A model generated the notes under the pieces. It was not told the DNA's origin and ran no database searches. It worked only from the letters and a program-made list of their open reading frames with translations. Made by a program: the position numbers and the translations under genes. From contig JAABSK010000114.1 in NCBI GenBank assembly GCA_011390435.1, positions 1 to 7,860 on the forward strand: a stretch of DNA of 7,860 nucleotides, read 5' to 3'. Positions 1-5,660 of the stretch are shown here, piece after piece. Numbering within the stretch: position 1 is the first letter of the stretch; every line of letters begins with the position of its first letter. The DNA comes from Desulfobacteraceae bacterium (GTDB lineage Bacteria > Desulfobacterota > Desulfobacteria > Desulfobacterales > Desulfobacteraceae).

Positions 1-196
1 CCTGATCAGCGATAGCCCAGTTGGTATGTCGATATTTATTTAGAAATTTAATCAATTAATTTTGAGTTTCATTTATTTTGAAATTGCTTTCCCTCATCCC
101 TTTGATATAGCTTCGCCTTTTCGGTTACAGGGGAACAGCACCGATTGGGCTTGGATTGACAGATTGGAATGCTTCGCGTGGACGCAAAATTCCGCT
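1..196. other. AT-rich stretch without a supported gene
   Basis: This lies downstream of the minus-strand gene ending at 197. The part from about 30 to 110 is clearly richer in A and T than the rest of the window. On the plus strand, the frame starting at base 2 is open from the window edge to a TAG at 41-43, only 13 codons. That could be the tail of a gene entering from the left, but it is too short to call. A 5-bp inverted repeat (121-125 with 140-144) has a 14-base loop and no T-tract, so I do not call it a terminator. No tRNA, repeat or IS end is convincing here. Confidence 0.5.
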
Positions 197-604
197 TTAC
201 GATTCCCTTGCGTTCTGGTGGGCCTGGGTCAGGCGCTGCTTGATGTATTCGACATCATCTGCATCATACTCATACAGGTCAAAGCAGTAGCCGTCTTCGC
301 CCAGAAGTCCTTCAGGGATCAGGTCGCCTGCTTCATCCGGATCTGTGATCATTTCACCGTAAAAACAGATTGACAGCCATCTTTCCGCAGGATCATCATC
401 AATGACATCCACCATGGCAAAAAGCGACCGGTTTTTCTGGTCTGCATGCCGCGGGCGCAGAGAATAGCTGACGCCAGGCCTTTCGTTAAAGTCAAAAGTG
501 GTGTTTTCAAGGGTTTTCAGGTGGGTGTAAATCTCAATGAATGCCTGGCGGTTTCTGGATTCAGTATCTGTCCAGGCCTCGATAAATGCATCAATTTTTT
601 TCAT
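197..604 (-). CDS. Small acidic protein of unknown function
   Basis: This is a 135-residue soluble protein with no signal peptide or membrane segment. I do not recognise a named domain. The N-terminal third looks helical and mixed in charge, followed by an ERPGVSYSLR stretch (residues 41-50). Residues 66-120 are strongly acidic (19 of 55 are D or E) and contain the ordered, conserved-looking pieces RWLSICFYGEM (75-85) and GLLGEDGYCFD (99-109). My impression, not verified, is that this belongs to a conserved uncharacterised family of Desulfobacterota. The ATG at 604-602 is preceded by AAGGA (complement of 614-618) at good spacing. It starts 5 bases after the moaB stop, so it is the last gene of a pyrR-moaB-unknown run. 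That context allows, but does not prove, a link to cofactor or nucleotide metabolism. It is very probably a real gene; its function is unknown. Confidence 0.85.
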   Translation of the reverse strand: MKKIDAFIEAWTDTESRNRQAFIEIYTHLKTLENTTFDFNERPGVSYSLRPRHADQKNRSLFAMVDVIDDDPAERWLSICFYGEMITDPDEAGDLIPEGLLGEDGYCFDLYEYDADDVEYIKQRLTQAHQNARES

Positions 605-609
605 ATGGT

Positions 610-1113
610 TTATTCCTTTATGTGTTTCAGCAGATGTCCCAGTTCAGGGAAAATCAGCGCGTTACAAGCCAGTTTGCAGGCATTGATGCTGCCGGGGAGG
701 CTGAAGACAATGCTCTGACCGATGATGCCGGCTGTTGCCCGTGACAGGATGGCAGCGGCATCGATCTGTTCAAAACTCAGCATGGCAAACAACGTGCTGA
801 ACGCGGTGAGCGTTTTTGTGAACATCGGGGTGATGGCTTCGATGGTGACATCTTTGGGGCTGATGCCGGTGCCGCCGGACAGAATAATGACATCCGGACA
901 GATCTTCTGGGTGATGTGCTCGATCAGTTCCCGGATGGCATCAACATCATCGGTAACGGTCTGGTGGATCACCACTTCGTGATTTTCTTTTTTTGCCTGT
1001 TTTTTGATCCAGGCTCCGGACGTGTCTTGTGAAATGCTTCGGGTCGTGGAGACGGAAACAATCGCAATCTTAAGGTTTTTCAGCTCTTTTTGCCTGTGCA
1101 GCAAAGTACTCAT
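610..1113 (-). CDS. moaB: MoaB/MogA-family molybdopterin adenylyltransferase
   Basis: This 167-residue cytoplasmic protein has the usual MoaB length. Members of the family bind molybdopterin and, where active, adenylate it with ATP so that MoeA can insert the metal. Visible motifs are SVSTTRS (residues 20-26) leading to D30 and SG (32-33), the TDD loop (54-56), the nucleotide/pterin-binding SGGTG (79-83) followed by PKDVT (86-90), and LSRATAG (123-129) with LPGS (139-142). The two acidic positions important in MogA have counterparts in the TDD loop and in KDVT (D88). The ATG is 4 bases past the pyrR stop, with AGGA inside the end of pyrR as ribosome site, so expression is probably coupled. 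Choosing MoaB over MogA rests on length and sequence flavour. In organisms lacking MogA, MoaB does the adenylation, and that may apply here. Confidence 0.93.
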   Translation of the reverse strand: MSTLLHRQKELKNLKIAIVSVSTTRSISQDTSGAWIKKQAKKENHEVVIHQTVTDDVDAIRELIEHITQKICPDVIILSGGTGISPKDVTIEAITPMFTKTLTAFSTLFAMLSFEQIDAAAILSRATAGIIGQSIVFSLPGSINACKLACNALIFPELGHLLKHIKE

Positions 1114-1117
1114 GGGA

Positions 1118-1654
1118 TCAGTCCTGTTCGATAAAGACGCTGTCTTGTTGATCGTGTTCAGTGACCAGCACGCTGATCATCTCCTGGTGTTCGGTGTTGA
1201 TAGAGATGCCCCTGTAGTCAGCCTGTATGGGCAGCTCTCGGTGGCCTCTGTCCACCAGGATGGCCAGCTCGATTCTTGAGGGCCGGCCAAAGTCCATCAG
1301 GGCATCCATGGCCGCCCGGATGGTGCGGCCGGTGAACAGCACATCATCCACAAGGATAATATCCATGTCATCAACGGAAAAAGGGATATTGGACGGCCGT
1401 ACCGTTGGCTGCCGGCTGATTTTGGTCCAGTCGTCCCGGTACATGTTGATGTCCATGCTGCCAACAGGCAGGGTGACGTTTTCAACCTTTTGAATCTGAT
1501 CTGCCAGGCGTTTGGCAAGAAAATCTCCCCGGGTCTGGATGCCCACAAGGGCAAGATTGCCGGTTCCTTTATGCTTTTCAATGATCTCATAGGCGATTCT
1601 GGTGATGATCCGTTTGAAATCCTGGTCTGTCAGAATGGTTTTTTTCTTTTTCAT
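1118..1654 (-). CDS. pyrR: PyrR-type uracil phosphoribosyltransferase / pyr regulator
   Basis: This 178-residue protein has almost exactly the usual PyrR length. PyrR proteins are type I phosphoribosyltransferases that make UMP from uracil and PRPP, and in Gram-positive bacteria they also bind pyr mRNA to control attenuation. The PRPP-binding loop is plain: DIILVDDVLFTGRT (residues 98-111). Family blocks also appear: GIQTRG (38-43), MDINMYRDD (67-75) and DRGHRELPIQAD (135-146). The N-terminus begins with four lysines. AGGGG (complement of 1667-1671) lies 12 bases before the ATG, a rather long spacing. No pyrimidine genes lie nearby; the downstream partner is moaB. The RNA-binding regulatory role is therefore uncertain, while the phosphoribosyltransferase fold is secure. 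The gene is divergent from mobA and is the first gene of its operon. Confidence 0.94.
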   Translation of the reverse strand: MKKKKTILTDQDFKRIITRIAYEIIEKHKGTGNLALVGIQTRGDFLAKRLADQIQKVENVTLPVGSMDINMYRDDWTKISRQPTVRPSNIPFSVDDMDIILVDDVLFTGRTIRAAMDALMDFGRPSRIELAILVDRGHRELPIQADYRGISINTEHQEMISVLVTEHDQQDSVFIEQD

Positions 1655-1792
1655 ATCCGCAGTTTTCCCCTGATTAAGCGTGTTTCTGAATCTGTATCAT
1701 CTTTTTTTATGGTGGGCAACACCTTGATTTTAACTTTAACTTGCGATAATTCAGGGAGAAACACTCATTCTTTTTGGTCGGGACGTTTTGAT
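1655..1792. promoter_or_regulatory. Divergent intergenic region between pyrR and mobA
   Basis: These 138 bases separate two head-to-head operons and should hold promoters for both. The rightward promoter is listed separately. For the leftward pyrR direction I see only a weak candidate: TTGCCC (complement of 1715-1720) and a GATACA-like -10, with 15 bases between. I found no ModE-like palindrome, no molybdenum-cofactor riboswitch structure and no pyr attenuator with a U-run terminator. A tandem TTTAAC repeat (1729-1734 and 1735-1740) sits in the spacer of the rightward promoter and could be chance or an operator. Confidence 0.6.
1724..1750 (+). promoter_or_regulatory. Probable sigma-70 promoter for the mobA operon (extended -10)
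   Basis: GATAAT at 1745-1750 matches the -10 consensus in five of six bases. It is preceded by TG at 1742-1743 with one base between, the extended -10 arrangement. TTGATT at 1724-1729 is a reasonable -35, but the spacer is 15 bases, shorter than the preferred 17; the extended -10 could compensate. Transcription would begin near 1757, leaving a leader of about 36 bases before the mobA ATG. This is read by eye only. Confidence 0.5.
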
Positions 1793-2428
1793 ATGAAAAT
1801 TGAATGTACTGGTGTGATTCTTGCCGGCGGAAACAATACCCGGCTGCCAGGCAGAAAAAAAACCTTTCGGACGGTCGGGAACCGGGTCATTCTTGAAGCG
1901 ATTTCCACTGTTTTTGCAGACCTGTTTTCCGAAATCATCATTGTGGTGAACGAGCCGGAAGCGTTTGCCGGACTGGATATGATGGTTGTCACCGATATCA
2001 TCCCCCACCGGTGTGCCCTTGCAGGCCTTCATGCCGGACTTTTTTACGCGTCCTGCCCCTATGCCTATGTCACGGCATGTGATACCCCGTTTATCAACAA
2101 AAAAGTGATCAAACATCTGTTAAACGCTGTCCAGCCAAGGGATGACGTCGTGATTCCCAGAACCGTGGGCGGCCTTGAACCGTTGGCTGCAGTATATTCA
2201 AAGCGTTGCCTGCCACGGATTGAGACCAATCTTCAGCAGCATGTTTTGAAGATCAAAAAATTTTTTAATTACCGGAAAGTCAGGGAGATTCCAGTGGATC
2301 AGTTAAAACAGCTTGATCCGGATCTGTTTTTCTCCTTTAACGTCAACACACCTGAAGACCTTGAAACCGCCGAACAGATTTTTGAAATGATTGAAAATCA
2401 GAATCACGGAAAGGAGAAGATGCAATGA
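1793..2428 (+). CDS. mobA: MobA-like molybdenum cofactor guanylyltransferase
   Basis: This 211-residue protein transfers GMP from GTP to the molybdenum (or tungsten) cofactor, giving the MGD form used by DMSO-reductase-family enzymes such as formate dehydrogenase. Visible motifs are the nucleotide-binding LAGG (residues 10-13) with R17 and K23, a CALAGLHAG block (74-82) matching the GPLAG motif, ACDTPFI (95-101) carrying the metal/GTP-binding Asp, GGLEPLAAVYS (126-136), and NVNTPEDL (183-190) near the C-terminus. The glycine loop is unusual: NNTRLPGRKK replaces the common SxRMGxDK. The frame is open upstream to 1490, but that part is antisense to pyrR. The ATG at 1793 puts LAGG at the normal distance from the start. 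The ribosome site is only a weak GGGA at 1780-1783. The stop overlaps the next start as ATGA. It is the first gene of the rightward operon. Confidence 0.92.
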   Translation: MKIECTGVILAGGNNTRLPGRKKTFRTVGNRVILEAISTVFADLFSEIIIVVNEPEAFAGLDMMVVTDIIPHRCALAGLHAGLFYASCPYAYVTACDTPFINKKVIKHLLNAVQPRDDVVIPRTVGGLEPLAAVYSKRCLPRIETNLQQHVLKIKKFFNYRKVREIPVDQLKQLDPDLFFSFNVNTPEDLETAEQIFEMIENQNHGKEKMQ

Positions 2429-2790
2429 ATATGGCCGCCATTCTGGATCAGGTCAAGCAGCACCCGGAGATTCACAGGGCCGGGATGATTTTGTGCCATA
2501 ACGGTGTGGTCAGACAGACCTCCCGCGACGGACAGGAGGTGACCGGTCTCAAGGTCAGTGTGGATCACGCCATCCTTGACCGGATTGTCAGCGAGCAGAA
2601 AAAAACACCCGGTATCGTGGATATCCGGGTGTGGATCAACGAGGACAAAGACCTGGCGGTCGGGGATGATGTGATGTTTATCGCAGTGGCAGGGGATATC
2701 CGGGAAACCGTTATCCAGACCCTTACCCAGACCCTGAACCAGATCAAGTCCACCGCCACGTCCAAAACCCAGTTTTTCAAAGGGGAGTGA
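2425..2790 (+). CDS. moaE: Short, divergent MoaE-like molybdopterin synthase subunit
   Basis: This 121-residue protein is shorter than standard MoaE (about 150). MoaE is the catalytic subunit of molybdopterin synthase, which moves sulfur from MoaD thiocarboxylate onto cyclic pyranopterin monophosphate. Aligned by eye, GVVR (residues 27-30) followed by DGQEVTGL matches the FxGxVR...G..V..L start of MoaE, and DLAVGDDV (76-83) matches the LxxGexV block. AVAGDIR (87-93) then matches the segment that usually ends in His-Arg. R93 is kept but the His is Ile. K108 lies exactly 15 residues after R93, where the first catalytic Lys is expected, and FFKGE (117-121) matches the terminal WKKE motif, with about four extra residues between. 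The start at 2425 overlaps the mobA stop (ATGA) and has AAGGAG at 2411-2416. The family is fairly secure, the activity less so. No moaD is visible. Confidence 0.8.
   Translation: MNMAAILDQVKQHPEIHRAGMILCHNGVVRQTSRDGQEVTGLKVSVDHAILDRIVSEQKKTPGIVDIRVWINEDKDLAVGDDVMFIAVAGDIRETVIQTLTQTLNQIKSTATSKTQFFKGE
2781..2787 (+). promoter_or_regulatory. Ribosome binding site that decides the moaC start
   Basis: AGGGGAG lies five bases before the ATG at 2793, an ideal arrangement. An in-frame GTG at 2787 overlaps this site and would have no ribosome site of its own, so the ATG at 2793 is preferred. It also gives the family's usual N-terminus, with THLD a few residues in. Confidence 0.75.
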
Positions 2791-2792
2791 TC

Positions 2793-3272
2793 ATGGCAAC
2801 CTTTACCCATCTGGATGCAGACGGATCCGTGCGCATGGTGGATGTGGGCCAGAAACCGGAAACGCCGCGAACAGCAGTGGCTGCCGGAAAAGTGTTTATG
2901 GAAAAAGAGACACTTGAACGGATTATGGATGCCCGGGTGAAAAAGGGAAATGTACTTGAGACTGCCAGGATCGCCGGTGTGATGGCGGCAAAGAAAACAT
3001 CAGACCTGATTCCCATGTGTCATCCGCTGAATATCACCCATGCCCGGGTGGATTTTACTGCTGATGCCCAAAAGACTGCCATTGATATTGAAGCCACTGT
3101 GTCTTTGAGCGGCAGGACCGGTGTTGAAATGGAAGCATTGACAGCTGTTTCCGTTGCCGCCCTGACCGTATATGACATGTGCAAATCCTATGACAGGGCC
3201 ATGCGGATTTCAGATATTCACCTGAAATCCAAATCAGGCGGCAAAAGCGGACCCTACCACGCACCGTCATGA
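2793..3272 (+). CDS. moaC: Cyclic pyranopterin monophosphate synthase MoaC
   Basis: This 159-residue cytoplasmic enzyme has the normal MoaC length. It converts the 3',8-cyclo-GTP made by MoaA into cyclic pyranopterin monophosphate, an early step of molybdopterin synthesis. Family hallmarks are all present: FTHLDADG (residues 4-11), MVDVGQK (15-21), ARIAGVMAAKKTSDLIPMCHPL (58-79, read as adjoining blocks), SGRTGVEMEALTAVSVA (106-122), and the active-site block YDMCKSYD (127-134). By position, K51, D128 and K131 correspond to the residues known to matter in E. coli MoaC. The C-terminus carries the usual KSGGKSG tail. It begins 2 bases after the moaE stop, and its own stop overlaps the rmuC start as ATGA, so it is tightly coupled within the operon. 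The assignment is secure. Confidence 0.97.
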   Translation: MATFTHLDADGSVRMVDVGQKPETPRTAVAAGKVFMEKETLERIMDARVKKGNVLETARIAGVMAAKKTSDLIPMCHPLNITHARVDFTADAQKTAIDIEATVSLSGRTGVEMEALTAVSVAALTVYDMCKSYDRAMRISDIHLKSKSGGKSGPYHAPS

Positions 3273-4450
3273 TGATTTTTCCTGACCAATTGCTCTGGCT
3301 GGGCCTGGGATTTGCCATCGGCTGTGTGGTGTGCGCCGTGCTTGTCAGGTCCTGGGGCTGGTTTGTCGCCAGAAAACTGCACCACGTGTCCAATGCGGCC
3401 CTGCTTGAGAATAGCACCCGGTTTATGGATCTGGCAGACCGCTATTTTGCGACCTATACCAGGGAAGCGAAAAAAGATTTTGATATCAAAGGGGATGAAA
3501 TTCTCAGGACGGTTGAACCGGTCAGGCAGATGCTGGACAAATATGAAGCCCGCCTGAACACGATGGAAAAAGATCGGGAGAAGGCATTTGGCAGCATTTC
3601 CGAGCGGTTGATGGAAATCGGCCGGACCCAGTCGCTGCTTTCCATGGAAACCGCCAATCTTGTCAAGGCACTGAGGGTTCCCCATGTTCGTGGCCGATGG
3701 GGGGAAAATACCTTGAAGCGGGTGGCTGAACTTGCCGGAATGGCAGACCATTGCGATTTTGTGGAACAGGTGTCAACCAGCGGCGGAAAAGGGGCTGTCC
3801 GGCCGGATATGGTGGTGACCCTGCCGGAAAACCGTAAGATTGTCATTGATTCAAAAGTACCGCTGATGGCCTATCTGGATGCTCTTGAAGCGCCGGACGA
3901 AGCCCAGCACCGGGAACGGATGAAAGAGCATGGACGGCAGGTGATGCAGCACATTTTAAATTTGTCGTCAAAACAGTATTTTGAGCAGATTTCCCCCAGT
4001 CCGGAGTTTGTTGTCCTGTTTATTCCAGGGGAGAATTTTTTTGCCGCAGCGTTGAGCGTGTATCCGGACCTGATCGAAAAAGGAGTTGAAAAAGGGGTGA
4101 TCCTTGCCACACCCACCACCTTGATTGCCTTGCTCAAGGCAGTTTCCTATTCATGGAAGCAAAAAGCAGGCTACGAGAATGCAGAAGCGATTCACAGTCT
4201 TGGAAAAGAGCTGTTTTCAAGGCTTTGCAGCATGACGTCAAACATGAATCAGCTGGGGTCAGACATTGAAAAATGCGTGGCCAGCTATAACCGGACTGCC
4301 GGTGCCATGGAAACCCGGGTCATGTCGACAGCCAAAAAGCTTCAGCGCCTTGAAGTATCTTCCAGATCCATGGAGGATGTCCGGATACTGGAGGATGAAA
4401 ATACTTTTGTGAAACCCTATAATACGCGGTATCGAGATGATGAATATTAA
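3269..4450 (+). CDS. rmuC: RmuC-family DNA recombination protein
   Basis: This 393-residue protein is somewhat shorter than E. coli RmuC (about 475). RmuC proteins limit inversions between inverted repeats in E. coli and carry a restriction-endonuclease-like fold; the exact reaction is not settled. A hydrophobic segment at residues 7-27 probably anchors it in the inner membrane. A charged, coiled-coil-like stretch follows at about 50-115. The core then shows ALRVPHVRGRWGENTLKR (134-151), RPDMVVTLPENRKIVIDSKVP (178-198, in adjoining blocks, with IDSK as the nuclease-like D-x-K element), FVVLFIPGENFFAAAL (247-262) and ILATPTTLIALLK (278-290). The start ATG at 3269 overlaps the moaC stop; a second ATG directly follows at 3272. 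Its end overlaps mltA by 11 or 14 bases. Membership of a Moco operon is odd functionally and probably reflects operon packing. Confidence 0.93.
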   Translation: MMIFPDQLLWLGLGFAIGCVVCAVLVRSWGWFVARKLHHVSNAALLENSTRFMDLADRYFATYTREAKKDFDIKGDEILRTVEPVRQMLDKYEARLNTMEKDREKAFGSISERLMEIGRTQSLLSMETANLVKALRVPHVRGRWGENTLKRVAELAGMADHCDFVEQVSTSGGKGAVRPDMVVTLPENRKIVIDSKVPLMAYLDALEAPDEAQHRERMKEHGRQVMQHILNLSSKQYFEQISPSPEFVVLFIPGENFFAAALSVYPDLIEKGVEKGVILATPTTLIALLKAVSYSWKQKAGYENAEAIHSLGKELFSRLCSMTSNMNQLGSDIEKCVASYNRTAGAMETRVMSTAKKLQRLEVSSRSMEDVRILEDENTFVKPYNTRYRDDEY

Positions 4451-5660
4451 AACCGGTTTTTTGATGTGGCTGTGCAGGTTATGGATCATGGCCTGGGTGT
4501 TTACCGGATGTTTTCCCGGTCCACGGGAACTTCCTGATGAAAGTGTTTTTTTGACAAAGCTGCAGCCTGCCCAGTACCCGGATTTTACTGACACGCTGGA
4601 GATGCCGGGACTTTTGGACGCGGTTGATGAAAGCCTTCTTTACTTTGGAAAAGTTCCGTTGGACCGCCAATATACCTATGCAGATGATACGTATACCGCA
4701 GCTCATATGATCAAAACCCTTGAGTTTTTTCAGCAGGTTATCAAGAATCCTGACCCGGAAACAGATATCAATGCGTTGATCCGATCGCATTTTCAGGTGT
4801 ATGAATCCACTGGGAATACAGACGGACAGGTTGTGTTTACCGGGTATTACGAGCCTGTCTACCCAGGATGCCTGACCCAGAGTGATACCTGTCCGTATCC
4901 GATTTACGGGTTGCCGGATGATCTGTTTTCGATCAACCTGTCTGACTTTTCACGAACCTACGCGGGCCATCGGCGTCTGATGGCCCGCGTGGACAGTGAA
5001 AAAAAGCAGGTAATGCCCTATTATTCCCGGCAGCAGATCAATGCTGTTCCGGATTTTCATCTGCGGGCAACGCCGGTGGCCTGGCTTGAAAGCCGTATCG
5101 ACCGATTTTTCCTTGAAATTCAGGGTTCAGGGCAGGTGGTGCTGGATACCGGGGAACATTTGCGTATTCATTATTTGGGAACCAATGGCAATGCCTACAC
5201 TTCCATCGGCCGCTACCTGATCGATCAAGGCGAGATTGCAAAAGAAGAGATGTCCATGCAGGCCATACGGCAGTGGCTGGAGCGCAATCCCGACCGGATG
5301 GATGAGGTTTTGCACCAAAATGACAGTGTTGTCTTTTTCAAGGCAGGCCAGGACGGGCCATACGGAAGTCTTGGCGTTCAGGTGACACCGTTTCGATCCA
5401 TTGCCACAGATCCTGCTGTTTTTCCCAGAGGCGGGCTGTGTTTTGTCCGGACACGGCTGCCGGACCGGTATCGGATCAACCCGTTGAAAGTATGGGAAGA
5501 CACTGCTTTTTTTGCCATGAACCAGGATGCGGGTGGCGCAATCAAAGGCCCTGCACGGGCGGATATTTTCTGCGGCACCGGCAATTATGCCGAATTTACC
5601 GCCGGTCATATGAACACGCCGGGACAGCTGTTTTTCCTTGTGTTAAAGCAGCGTCCTTAG
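4437..5660 (+). CDS. mltA: MltA-type membrane-bound lytic murein transglycosylase
   Basis: This 407-residue enzyme cleaves the MurNAc-GlcNAc bond of peptidoglycan with formation of 1,6-anhydro-MurNAc. The N-terminus has a hydrophobic segment ending in VFTGC, with Cys25 a likely lipidation site (the Phe at -3 makes the lipobox imperfect), so it is probably an outer-membrane lipoprotein facing the periplasm. MltA domain motifs are FTGYYEP (134-140), MPYYSRQQI (193-201), FFLEIQGSGQV (224-234) and GTNGNAYTSIGRYLI (248-262). The C-terminal 3D domain has NQDAGGAIKGPARADIFCG (362-380), and D364 matches the catalytic Asp of E. coli MltA. Paired start codons lie at 4437 and 4440 inside rmuC with no clear ribosome site, suggesting translational coupling. 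The stop overlaps that of the convergent tupC gene. Confidence 0.95.
   Translation: MMNIKTGFLMWLCRLWIMAWVFTGCFPGPRELPDESVFLTKLQPAQYPDFTDTLEMPGLLDAVDESLLYFGKVPLDRQYTYADDTYTAAHMIKTLEFFQQVIKNPDPETDINALIRSHFQVYESTGNTDGQVVFTGYYEPVYPGCLTQSDTCPYPIYGLPDDLFSINLSDFSRTYAGHRRLMARVDSEKKQVMPYYSRQQINAVPDFHLRATPVAWLESRIDRFFLEIQGSGQVVLDTGEHLRIHYLGTNGNAYTSIGRYLIDQGEIAKEEMSMQAIRQWLERNPDRMDEVLHQNDSVVFFKAGQDGPYGSLGVQVTPFRSIATDPAVFPRGGLCFVRTRLPDRYRINPLKVWEDTAFFAMNQDAGGAIKGPARADIFCGTGNYAEFTAGHMNTPGQLFFLVLKQRP
4960..4990. repeat. Perfect 12-bp inverted repeat inside mltA
   Basis: The arms 4960-4971 (ACGCGGGCCATC) and 4979-4990 (its exact reverse complement) flank a 7-base loop. The stem is GC-rich and should fold strongly in RNA from either strand. 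No T-tract follows on either side, so it does not look like an intrinsic terminator. It lies within codons for about residues 175-185 of MltA, between conserved blocks. Confidence 0.85.

Noticed and set aside
14..27. tRNA-like D-arm string (TAGCCCAGTTGGTA)
   Set aside because: No acceptor stem, anticodon arm or T-arm follows; the next bases are AT-rich and do not fold as a tRNA.
2..43. Possible C-terminal tail of a plus-strand gene (13 open codons ending in TAG); the residues faintly recall a PAS-domain start
   Set aside because: Too short to separate from chance, and a PAS start would not sit at a protein's end.
121..144. Inverted repeat as terminator of the pyrR-moaB operon
   Set aside because: Only 5 paired bases, a 14-base loop and no T-run on the minus strand. 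A TTTGCG/CGCGAA stem near 173-190 needs a wobble pair and also lacks a T-run.
62..373. Plus-strand open frame overlapping the unknown acidic gene
   Set aside because: It starts with TTG without a ribosome site and overlaps the better-supported minus-strand gene.
1490..1792. N-terminal extension of MobA
   Set aside because: The extension is antisense to pyrR and its leader, has no MobA-like sequence, and the ATG at 1793 places the glycine loop at the usual distance.
1655..1792. Molybdenum-cofactor riboswitch or ModE operator ahead of mobA
   Set aside because: The leader from the likely start point is only about 36 bases, too short for the riboswitch, and no ModE-like palindrome is visible.
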